DNA of 6,405 nucleotides. Source: an uncultured Neisseriaceae bacterium (lineage in GTDB: Bacteria > Pseudomonadota > Gammaproteobacteria > Burkholderiales > UBA11063). The stretch covers positions 1 through 6,405 of the forward strand of contig CAITEL010000179.1 of assembly GCA_903891375.1 (NCBI GenBank), in the 5' to 3' direction. Positions within the stretch are counted from its first letter, which is position 1. Each line of letters begins with the position of its first letter. The translations under genes were made by a program, and so were the position numbers. Positions 1 through 6,405 of this stretch are shown piece by piece. The notes below the pieces were generated by a model. It was given only the letters and a program-made list of their open reading frames with translations, was not told where the DNA came from and did not search any database.

Positions 1-3000
1 CTAATACACTTAATTCAATAATATTAAGTGGTTCCGAATTGGGTGTCAATTACCTTTTGCATAACAATGGAATTTTTACTGGAACAACCCTATCCGGAAC
101 TGGAAACTCAATAGTGTTTCCCAATATTGGAGCCTTAGGTACATATACTATTAAAGCAGTTAACGCAGTAACCCAGTGTGTTTCTCTTATGACGGGTTCT
201 GCATCGATTGTAAATTCTACTTTAAGTCCATCTATTAGTATTGCAATAGCAAATAGCAATAAAATAAACAGTAATGTTCTTTGTTCTGGCACCAGTGCCT
301 TTTTATCGGTATCTGCAATAAGCAATGCCAGTTTATCTTATGCATGGAATAATGGGGGTGTTTCAGTAAGTTCAATTACTCCCAACCAAATTTCAGTAAA
401 CAGTGCTGGTACTTATGGTGTTAAGGTTACAGATGGATTTGGATGTACTGTTACAGCATCTCCAGTTAGTATTTCAGTTGATAATACTTTACCAACAATA
501 GTTGTAAATGGTTCATCAACATCTATTTGTACGCCAGGTACTATTGGTTTAACTGGTAATCCTTCAGGGAGTTCTTATCACTGGAGTTCTGGTGAAACTT
601 CCCAATCAATCACTGCTGCCCAAAGTGCCGATTATGTATACAGTGTAACCACTTTAGGGGGATGTGCCGTATCATCTGCGCCTACCACAATAACTATTAA
701 TCCTTTGCCTCCAGTACCAGTCATTACAACTCCAACATCTACTGTTTTCTGTGGGGCTAGTCAATTAACTTTAACAGCAACAAATGGAACTAACTATTCC
801 TGGACTTTAACTGGTGCAACTGCAACAGATACGAAGATTGCTACTTTGAATGCAGCACTAGTTGTTGGTACCAATACTTTTACTGTTTCAAATACATCTG
901 TTGATGGATGTGTAAGCAATTCTACCTCAATTAGGGTGATTGATAATGCAGCACCAATAGCATTTACTGTTAGTGGTGATAAAACATTATGCTTGGGGAA
1001 AGATAATGCTACCATTGTTTTAAGTGGATCTGAATCTGGTATAAAATATGAATTAATCAATAACAGCAGCAGCACTGGCATAACTCAGATTGGAACAGGT
1101 TCTTCCATTAGTTTCTCACCAAATTCGTCTATTGGAAATAATATTTACACAATTGTTGCTACAAATACCAGCACAGTTTGTTCAAGTAATATGAGTGGTT
1201 TTGCTACCGTAATTGTAAATGCAACACCTTCTGTACCTGCTATTACTTTTACAACAAATTCTGTTTGTGTAGGATCTAATATTCAATTACAGAATACATC
1301 TTCAATTGGTATCTGGAGCTCAGCTGATCAAACTATTGCAAGCGTTGATGGGAATGGAAATGTTACAGGAATTAGTGCTGGCAATGTTTCTATCAATTAT
1401 ACGATTACTAATTCAAGCAGTTGTAGCAATATTGCAAGTATTACCATTAAGGTTAACCCTACACCACCAATACCAGTGATAACTGCAAATGGACCTGTTA
1501 GTTTCTGTCCAAATGGTTCGGTTGTTTTAAGCTCGAATGCATCAACAGGGAATTTGTGGTTGATCACTAATTCTAATACACAAACAACTACTGCAACTAA
1601 ATCAGGAGACTATTTTGTAACTGTAACAAATGGGTATGGTTGTTCTTCAAAATCAACTCCAATTACAGTTGATGCTTTGGATCATGATCCTCCTAAACCA
1701 TCTTTACCTAGCTTAAATGATCTTTCTGTAGCAACAGGAGATATAATTAATGCCCCAACTGCTGTTGATAAATGTAGTGGGAATATTTCAGGTGTTTCAG
1801 CAAACACAACTAATCCAGTTTCTTTTTCTAAACCAGGAACTTATCAGATAACATGGGTGTATACTGATGCCAGTGGAAATTTTAGTACCCAAACTCAAAA
1901 TGTGATTGTAAAGGATATCATTCCTCCTTCCATCGTTTGTATTCCAAATATTATACAGAATAATGGTAAGGATACCTGTGGAACTGTTGTCAATTATATG
2001 TTGCCAACTTTGAGCGATAATGTTTCCACTACACCAATCAGTATTTCTGAAGGATATGGGGATAATAGTATCGTATTTGATTTGCCAGTAACCAATGATG
2101 TAAGCAATTTAAGTTTTATCAGTGCAGGGCCTTATCAGGATATTGCACACGGACATGGTGAATCTATTATTATTTCTGTATCATTATATAATCCTTTAAG
2201 CAGTGCTTGGACAGATGTTCAAACTATTCAAACGGGTATTGGGGATTATCATTTTGGAGGTACCAATATTAACTTTACAGATATTCCCCAGGTAAGTCAG
2301 ATTAGATTTACTGCAAGCAAACCAATTGGAGCTTCCTTGCATTTTTATAATTTGCTGGTTAATTTAAATAGTATTGGATTAACTCAAACTGCTGGGTTAT
2401 CTAGTGGTTCAATATTTCCAGTAGGTACAACAACGAATATATTTACTGCTACCGATCAAGCGGGTAATATAAATAGTTGCAGCTTTACTGTAACTATTTA
2501 TGATACACAAAAACCAGTAATTCAACCTGTCACTTCGGTTACTCAAACAGCTGATGCTACAGCTACCTGGAATGGTTCTGCGGCGACTATAAATATTATT
2601 GAAAACTGTGCAGTGGTTTCCATAAGCGAACAATACATTGATCCTAATGGAAATATTATAGCAACAGTTCAGTCTAATAATATTTCTAAACAATATGCTT
2701 TAGGTTCTCAGAAGTTTTTGTTAGGTAAAAATAAAGTGGTGCTTATAGCAACAGATGCTGCAGGTAATATTTCTGATCCTATTAGCTTTAATGTAACAGT
2801 AATAGATCAAACAAGTCCAACGATATCCACGCCAATAAATATTGTTCAAAAAAATGATATTGTTTCATGTGGTGACTATTTAAAATTGAAATCACTTGCT
2901 CCAGTTGCTCAGGATAATGTAGGAGTATTATCTTTTGTAAACGACTACCCTGGTGAATCTGGAGATCTTGTATTATTTCCTGTTGGTGTTACTATTGTAA

Positions 3001-4343
3001 AATGGACAGCCACTGATTTTAGTGGAAACGTATCATCTGTTACGCAAACAATTACTATCAATGATTTAGAATTGCCAGTGATTGTGAATTTACCGATAGA
3101 TATAGCCCAGACAAACGATAAAGGAAAATGTGGTGCTATTGTTACATGGCCTCTGGTATCGGTAGTAGACAATTGTGGAACTGGAAGCGGTGTCAGCGGA
3201 ACAGGTACTTTATCAATTAGTTCTGATCACCATTCAGGAGATTTCTTTAACCCTGGTATAACAATTGTTACCTATACTGCTAAAGATACTCATGGTAATA
3301 CAACAACGGGTAGTTTTAAGATTACCGTTACTGATAATGAAGCGCCAATAGCAATTGCTAAACCAATATCTGTTACTTTGAGTAATGGTTTGGCAACTAT
3401 TCAAGCAGCCGATATTAATAATAACAGTATAGATAATTGTGGAATTGCCACATTATCCGTTTCTAAAACAAACTTTACTTGTAATGATATCGGTAACTCA
3501 TCAGTAGTATTAACAGTAACCGATTTATATGGTAATTCATCTTCGGTTTCTACTATAGTTACAGTAGTTGGTCAACAATTAAGTTCCACCATTTCAGTTA
3601 CTCCTTCCAGTACTGTTTATACAGGGGGAATTCCAACAGATATTTATATTGGTTATGGTCCACAATCAACAACAATTTATGATAATGTTGTAGGCGTACC
3701 AACCACTTATTCATGGTCTGGTTCCGGATTGTCATGCACAACTTGTGCAGCACCTGTTTTTAGTGCAACTCTAGCAGGGTTAAATAGTTTCTCAGTAACT
3801 GCCACAAATCAATATGGATGTACTACCACTTCCACCGTTTCATTCTGTGTGCGTGATATAAGAGTAACGGGAAGTACAAATGTATATGTTTGTCATACCA
3901 TTTTAAGCTCTGGTGCTACCTCATCTTTAACACTGGCTCCAAGCTTGGTAGCTAATCAGCTTGCATTGAATCCACAGGATAAACTAGGTGCTTGTGGTCT
4001 GTTACCTTGTACTTCCAATAAAGTTAATGCAGTAGTTGCTCAAACAGATATTGTTCAGATTAAATCGGTAAATACAACAGAGGTTGCGTTAGAGAAACTT
4101 ACTGTTATTGTTTCACCTAATCCTTCCAGCAAAGTATTTGCATTAACAGTGAATTCTGGAAGTAAATTTCCTGTTCGATTGAGGTTAACTGATTTGAGTG
4201 GAAGGGTGATGGAATCGCATCAAAATATTCCTTTAAATACACCAATAAAAGTTGGAGGAGAATTGATGGCTGGTTTGTATATTGCTGAAGTTGTTCAAGG
4301 TAACGACAAAGTTGCTGTTAAGCTGATTAAACAAAATAGGTAG
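1..4343 (+). CDS. Giant secreted Ig-like/HYR-repeat adhesin-like protein with T9SS type A sorting domain (5' partial)
   Basis: Probable cell-surface or secreted adhesin-like protein exported by the type IX secretion system; its ligand is unknown. The reading frame is open to the left window edge (first full codon at position 3), so the true start and signal peptide lie upstream. The TTG at 39 falls inside a repeat and is not a start. Residues are numbered from that TTG codon as 1. Repeats of about 80 residues, each with a Cys pair, fill residues 1-545. HYR-type repeats fill about 549-1179, with the [AVY]-[TK]-D-x-x-G-N motif ending at N614, N810, N910, N997, N1087 and N1166. A Cys-rich module covers about 1180-1325, and the T9SS domain about 1353-1434. 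The protein is rich in Ser, Thr, Asn, Val and Ile, with only four Arg before residue 1353, typical of extracellular beta-sandwich repeats. No catalytic domain is visible. SprB-like or other Bacteroidota repeat adhesins are the closest known type; specific function is inference. Confidence 0.93.
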   Translation, partial: NTLNSIILSGSELGVNYLLHNNGIFTGTTLSGTGNSIVFPNIGALGTYTIKAVNAVTQCVSLMTGSASIVNSTLSPSISIAIANSNKINSNVLCSGTSAFLSVSAISNASLSYAWNNGGVSVSSITPNQISVNSAGTYGVKVTDGFGCTVTASPVSISVDNTLPTIVVNGSSTSICTPGTIGLTGNPSGSSYHWSSGETSQSITAAQSADYVYSVTTLGGCAVSSAPTTITINPLPPVPVITTPTSTVFCGASQLTLTATNGTNYSWTLTGATATDTKIATLNAALVVGTNTFTVSNTSVDGCVSNSTSIRVIDNAAPIAFTVSGDKTLCLGKDNATIVLSGSESGIKYELINNSSSTGITQIGTGSSISFSPNSSIGNNIYTIVATNTSTVCSSNMSGFATVIVNATPSVPAITFTTNSVCVGSNIQLQNTSSIGIWSSADQTIASVDGNGNVTGISAGNVSINYTITNSSSCSNIASITIKVNPTPPIPVITANGPVSFCPNGSVVLSSNASTGNLWLITNSNTQTTTATKSGDYFVTVTNGYGCSSKSTPITVDALDHDPPKPSLPSLNDLSVATGDIINAPTAVDKCSGNISGVSANTTNPVSFSKPGTYQITWVYTDASGNFSTQTQNVIVKDIIPPSIVCIPNIIQNNGKDTCGTVVNYMLPTLSDNVSTTPISISEGYGDNSIVFDLPVTNDVSNLSFISAGPYQDIAHGHGESIIISVSLYNPLSSAWTDVQTIQTGIGDYHFGGTNINFTDIPQVSQIRFTASKPIGASLHFYNLLVNLNSIGLTQTAGLSSGSIFPVGTTTNIFTATDQAGNINSCSFTVTIYDTQKPVIQPVTSVTQTADATATWNGSAATINIIENCAVVSISEQYIDPNGNIIATVQSNNISKQYALGSQKFLLGKNKVVLIATDAAGNISDPISFNVTVIDQTSPTISTPINIVQKNDIVSCGDYLKLKSLAPVAQDNVGVLSFVNDYPGESGDLVLFPVGVTIVKWTATDFSGNVSSVTQTITINDLELPVIVNLPIDIAQTNDKGKCGAIVTWPLVSVVDNCGTGSGVSGTGTLSISSDHHSGDFFNPGITIVTYTAKDTHGNTTTGSFKITVTDNEAPIAIAKPISVTLSNGLATIQAADINNNSIDNCGIATLSVSKTNFTCNDIGNSSVVLTVTDLYGNSSSVSTIVTVVGQQLSSTISVTPSSTVYTGGIPTDIYIGYGPQSTTIYDNVVGVPTTYSWSGSGLSCTTCAAPVFSATLAGLNSFSVTATNQYGCTTTSTVSFCVRDIRVTGSTNVYVCHTILSSGATSSLTLAPSLVANQLALNPQDKLGACGLLPCTSNKVNAVVAQTDIVQIKSVNTTEVALEKLTVIVSPNPSSKVFALTVNSGSKFPVRLRLTDLSGRVMESHQNIPLNTPIKVGGELMAGLYIAEVVQGNDKVAVKLIKQNR
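3..1673 (+). repeat. Tandem Ig/PKD-like repeats with paired cysteines (protein-level)
   Basis: This segment encodes one partial and six full beta-sandwich-type repeats of roughly 70-90 residues. Each full repeat has one Cys near its start, often in a [VFIL]-C context, and one near its end, often Gly-Cys. The pairs are C82/C136, C164/C209, C238/C291, C318/C381, C410/C462 and C490/C535 (residue 1 at base 39). Linkers between repeats are often Pro-rich, such as LPPVPVI and TPPIPVI. The repeat at about 395-473 has a bacterial Ig-like group 2 (Big_2) look, with the string SVDGNGNVTGISAGN. The partial first repeat closely resembles the one at about 323-394. The disulfides are inferred from the periodic Cys pattern. 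Repeat borders are approximate. Confidence 0.8.
1683..3575 (+). repeat. HYR-type repeat array (protein-level)
   Basis: Residues about 549-1179 form consecutive HYR-like (hyalin repeat) Ig-fold modules. Hallmarks are a Pro-containing start (IIPPSIVC, TSPTIS, LELPVIV, NEAPIAIA), a C-G-x-x-V/I strand (DTCGTVVNY at 646-654, GKCGAIVTW at 1029-1037), a D-N-C or D-N-V step, and the closing motif (ATDQAGN, ATDAAGN, ATDFSGN, AKDTHGN) before a strand ending in V-x-D. HYR domains are known in extracellular adhesion proteins and are common in Bacteroidota surface proteins. The last module (about 1101-1178, with DNCGIATLSVSKTNFTC) is a related type that often follows HYR repeats. The spacing between closing motifs is 196, 100, 87, 90 and 79 residues; the first interval is long because of an insertion. 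Confidence 0.82.
2028..2378 (+). other. Unassigned ~117-residue insertion inside an HYR module
   Basis: Residues about 664-780 interrupt an otherwise canonical HYR repeat. The first half (PPSIVC through TLSDNVS) lies just before it. The second half (LTQTAGLSSGSIFPVG through the Val-Thr-Ile-Tyr-Asp end) resumes just after it. The insert has alternating hydrophobic strands typical of a beta-sandwich and no Cys. It carries an AHGHGE motif (703-708) and a YHFGGTNINF stretch (737-746). I do not recognise the family. A ligand- or carbohydrate-binding lectin-like or P-domain-like fold is possible but only inferred. The split is clear from the sequence; the exact edges are uncertain by several residues. 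Confidence 0.6.
3576..4013 (+). other. Cys-rich pre-terminal module of the adhesin (LSCTTC / VYVCH ... KLGAC)
   Basis: Residues about 1180-1325 contain IYIGYGPQS, then a PKD-like stretch with LSCTTCAAPVF (C1233, C1236) and YGC (C1261), then FCVRD (C1270), NVYVCH (C1285) and DKLGACG (C1319) ending with LPC (C1324). From memory of Bacteroidota repeat proteins, a similar arrangement, with a VCH motif and a downstream LGxC motif, often lies just before the T9SS sorting domain; this was not checked by a search. Metal binding or disulfide bonding by the Cys/His residues is possible but unproven. Confidence 0.55.
4095..4340 (+). other. T9SS type A C-terminal sorting domain
   Basis: The final 82 residues (about 1353-1434) match the type A sorting domain pattern. 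There is a V-S-P-N-P motif at 1358-1362, a central strand LRLTDLSGRVM (1381-1391), a LMAGLYIAEV strand (1409-1418) and a basic K-L-I-K end. In the family this domain directs export through the outer membrane by the type IX system and is usually removed by the PorU sortase, with anchoring to anionic lipopolysaccharide in Porphyromonas. Export and surface display of this protein follow from the family. The anchoring route in this organism is not shown by the sequence. Confidence 0.92.
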
Positions 4344-4357
4344 AATAAAGTAACAAT

Positions 4358-4363
4358 AAAGGA
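4358..4363 (+). promoter_or_regulatory. Ribosome binding site of the cyclase gene
   Basis: AAAGGA lies six bases before the ATG at 4370. An in-frame TAA at 4346-4348 excludes any start further upstream, and a signal peptide begins right at this ATG, so the start is well fixed. No promoter or terminator is visible in the 26-base gap, which supports read-through from the adhesin gene. Confidence 0.6.
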
Positions 4364-4369
4364 AAAATT

Positions 4370-6325
4370 ATGGTGAAATATCGGCATTTTGTTTTGCTAC
4401 TTGGATTGTTTATATGTTCAATATCATTTGCGCAGGACAATTTGGTAGACAGTATGCAAAAGGTTTTATTGCATCAATCAAATGATACCAATAAGATAAA
4501 CACCCTAATTGAATTGGCTAAAAGCACAGTAAATACTTTGCCCGAACAGTCATATGTCTATAGTTCAAAAGCTTTGCAGTTAGCTGATAGTATACAATAT
4601 ATAAGAGGGAAAGCCTTGGCTTATAAATGGATTGGCATTTACTTTTATAAAACAAACAATATTGAAACTTTAGATAATTGGCTTAAGTCGTTAGAGCTTT
4701 TCAAGTCTTTAAAGGATAAAAATGGGATAGCCAATTTATCAAACAATATTGGATCTCTTTATTACAACCGTACAGACGATGCGAAAGCCTTGGAATATTA
4801 CCTGCAATCTCTTAAATTGTCTGAAGAGATAGATGATAAGAATCGTATTGCTACTGCACTAGGAAATATTGGTAATACCTATTTAAGAAAATCTGCTACC
4901 CAATCCAATGCCATAAAATATTTATTGCGAGCCCTTCCGATGTTTATCAAATTAAACAGGCAGGATGAAATTGTAATAACTTATACAAATCTGGGAGAAG
5001 GCTATCTGGATTTAAAAAAGGTTGATTCTGCACTTTACTATTATAAATTAGGACTTAAAGCAAGTAATAATGTGGAAGAATTAAGCACCTTTTTTATATG
5101 GAATAATATCGGGAAAGCGTATGCAAAAAAAGGCGATTTTAATTCCGCAATCATCTATCAAAATAAGTCAATTGCTCTTGCACAAAAGTTGAAGTCGCAA
5201 TTCAATGAGGGTAAATCACTCTTAGGTTTAGCTGATACTTATTATACTAAAGGAGATATAAATCAAGCATTAGACAATTATAAAAAAGCTGAACCACTAT
5301 TAATTGCGAATAGGGCAAATGAAGAATTGAGAGATACCTATCATGGGCTTTATAAGAGCTTTGAAAAGAAAGGTGATTATAGTAAAGCAAATAAATATTT
5401 AAATTTATTTACTGATTATAAGGATTCAATTTATAACACTGAAACTGATCGGAAATTATCAGGACTTCAATTTGATTTTGATCTCAGTAAAAAAGAGACA
5501 CAAATCAAAATATTGAATAAGGATAATGCCTTAAAAGATTTGGATTTAAAAGCACAGAGGAATACCCGAAACGCATTTGCAGTGGGGTTCTTATTGATAT
5601 TAGTAATTGCATTTGTACTTTATTACAACTATTTACAAAAAGTTAAAACAAATATTATTTTAGATAAGCAAAAAGCACAGATTGAAACCCTCATGTTGAA
5701 TATACTTCCAGAAGAAGTTTCTAATGAATTAAAAGAAACTGGAAAAGCAACACCAAGGTACTATGAGAGCGTGTCTGTTTTATTTACAGATTTTAAAGAG
5801 TTTACCAAACATGCCGATAAATTAACGCCAAATGAACTGATTGAAGAGTTGAATGCATCATTCATGGCATTTGATGATATCGCCGAGAATAATCAGATAG
5901 AGAAAATTAAGACAATCGGAGATTCGTATATGTGTGCTGCTGGAATTCCTACTACTTATGAAGGGCATGCATTAAATATGGTTAGGGCGGGATTAGAAAT
6001 GCAGGCGTATATTTTAAGTAATAATCAAAAGAGAGAAAAACAAGGTTTAGTAGCCTGGGAACTTAGAATTGGAATCCATGTTGGCCCAGTAGTATCAGGG
6101 GTAGTAGGCAAGAAAAAGTATGCCTATGATATTTGGGGGAATGCCGTAAACGTTGCGAGTAGAATGGAAAGTAATGGTGAACCTGGCAGGGTGAATATAT
6201 CTGCAGCTACTTATGAATTAGTTAAAGAAGTATATGCCTGCAGTTATCGGGGTAAGATTTATGCAAAAAATGTTGGTGAAATTGATATGTATTTTGTTGA
6301 CGGAAAAATATCGGATATAATTTAG
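4370..6325 (+). CDS. Membrane-bound class III adenylate cyclase with N-terminal TPR sensor domain
   Basis: Predicted to convert ATP to cAMP at the inner membrane. Residues 1-21 form a signal peptide with likely cleavage after SISFA; Cys16 lacks a proper lipobox. About eight TPR-like repeats span 42-355, with typical strings such as NNIGSLYY, NNIGKAYAKKGDFNSAI and ADTYYTKGDINQAL. A charged coiled coil spans about 358-400, a transmembrane helix 402-422, and a linker (LNILPEEV) leads to the cyclase domain, about 460-645. Catalytic residues are complete: metal-binding D474 (LFTDF) and D518 (TIGDSY), adenine-selecting K514 and D587 (YDIWG), and transition-state N594 and R598 (NVASRM). Guanylate cyclases usually have Glu and Cys at the two selecting positions, so ATP is favoured. 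The topology puts the TPRs in the periplasm and the catalytic domain in the cytoplasm. A single catalytic domain implies homodimerisation. The gene follows the adhesin gene by 26 bases on the same strand, so co-transcription is likely. The TPR ligand is unknown. Confidence 0.93.
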   Translation: MVKYRHFVLLLGLFICSISFAQDNLVDSMQKVLLHQSNDTNKINTLIELAKSTVNTLPEQSYVYSSKALQLADSIQYIRGKALAYKWIGIYFYKTNNIETLDNWLKSLELFKSLKDKNGIANLSNNIGSLYYNRTDDAKALEYYLQSLKLSEEIDDKNRIATALGNIGNTYLRKSATQSNAIKYLLRALPMFIKLNRQDEIVITYTNLGEGYLDLKKVDSALYYYKLGLKASNNVEELSTFFIWNNIGKAYAKKGDFNSAIIYQNKSIALAQKLKSQFNEGKSLLGLADTYYTKGDINQALDNYKKAEPLLIANRANEELRDTYHGLYKSFEKKGDYSKANKYLNLFTDYKDSIYNTETDRKLSGLQFDFDLSKKETQIKILNKDNALKDLDLKAQRNTRNAFAVGFLLILVIAFVLYYNYLQKVKTNIILDKQKAQIETLMLNILPEEVSNELKETGKATPRYYESVSVLFTDFKEFTKHADKLTPNELIEELNASFMAFDDIAENNQIEKIKTIGDSYMCAAGIPTTYEGHALNMVRAGLEMQAYILSNNQKREKQGLVAWELRIGIHVGPVVSGVVGKKKYAYDIWGNAVNVASRMESNGEPGRVNISAATYELVKEVYACSYRGKIYAKNVGEIDMYFVDGKISDII

Positions 6326-6405
6326 GCAAATGATGAATTAGGCCAATATTCTAGCATTTTATTTCTAACAAAAGTGATACTTCTTTTTAGTTGATCCATT
6401 CCGTC
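6322..6405 (-). CDS. Possible 3' end of an unidentified convergent gene (partial)
   Basis: One minus-strand frame is open from the right window edge to a TAA at 6324-6322, giving 27 residues that include MDQLKRSITFVRNKMLEYWP. The other two minus-strand frames are closed by stops. The composition looks protein-like (mixed charged and hydrophobic residues, one Trp), and the stop would overlap the cyclase TAG by two bases, a common layout for convergent genes. However, 27 open codons can arise by chance in AT-rich DNA. I do not recognise the tail, and no function can be given. Confidence 0.3.
   Translation of the reverse strand, partial: DGMDQLKRSITFVRNKMLEYWPNSSFA

Noticed and set aside
50..325. 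Minus-strand ORF of 91 codons inside the adhesin gene
   Set aside because: It lies wholly antisense to a strongly supported repeat region, has no recognisable domain, and arises from the repetitive low-stop antisense frame.
794..1081. Minus-strand ORF of 95 codons with a hydrophobic composition
   Set aside because: The Val/Ala/Leu-rich sequence is the antisense image of Ser/Thr/Asn/Val-rich codons; there is no supporting RBS or domain.
3..1673. Recent DNA-level tandem duplication of the Ig-like repeats
   Set aside because: The repeats are alike at protein level only; by eye they share no long identical DNA stretches, so they look like old, diverged duplications.
2409..2693. ORF of 94 codons overlapping the HYR region
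   Set aside because: It is an out-of-frame shadow rich in Asn, Ile, Cys, Tyr and Arg, unlike any real neighbour, and overlaps well-defined HYR modules.
2945..3172. Minus-strand ORF of 75 codons
   Set aside because: It is antisense to two HYR modules, with no motif and no independent gene context.
4400..4440. Lipoprotein signal (Cys16) in the cyclase leader
   Set aside because: The residue before Cys16 is Ile, not Gly/Ala/Ser, and a better signal peptidase I site (SFA before QDN) follows.
6372..6390. Small hairpin AAGT-GAT-ACTT followed by a T-rich run, as a terminator for the cyclase gene
   Set aside because: The stem is only four base pairs and AT-rich, too weak to claim as an intrinsic terminator, and it may lie inside a convergent gene.

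Overview
The window comes from an AT-rich member of the Bacteroidota (Bacteroidetes). The evidence is a long secreted Ig-like/HYR-repeat protein ending in a type IX secretion (T9SS) sorting domain, followed by a signal peptide-TPR-transmembrane-cyclase protein of a kind common in that phylum. The genus cannot be fixed from this sequence. A gliding or surface-attached lineage, such as Flavobacteriia, Chitinophagia or relatives, would fit.

Layout: (1) Positions 1-4343, plus strand, hold the 3' part of a giant secreted adhesin-like gene whose 5' end lies outside the window. The visible part is about 1446 residues. In order it has seven Ig/PKD-like repeats of about 80 residues (the first cut by the window edge), about five HYR-type repeats with a recurring [AVY]-[TK]-D-x-x-G-N motif, one HYR-like 'DNCGI' repeat, a Cys-rich pre-terminal module and a T9SS type A C-terminal sorting domain. 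One HYR repeat is split by an unassigned insertion of about 117 residues. (2) After a 26-base gap with a ribosome binding site and no visible terminator, positions 4370-6325 encode a complete 651-residue membrane protein: signal peptide, about eight TPRs predicted outside the inner membrane, coiled coil, one transmembrane helix and a cytoplasmic class III cyclase domain. Its substrate-determining residues (Lys514, Asp587) predict adenylate cyclase. (3) The last 80 bases are short intergenic DNA or, less certainly, the 3' end of a convergent minus-strand gene whose stop codon overlaps the cyclase stop.

How the genes may work together (inference): the tight same-strand spacing suggests co-transcription of a T9SS-exported surface protein with a transmembrane adenylate cyclase whose sensory TPR domain would face the periplasm. 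The pair could link cell-surface state to cAMP, but nothing in the sequence proves a direct link. No RNA gene, CRISPR array, insertion sequence or phage feature was seen.
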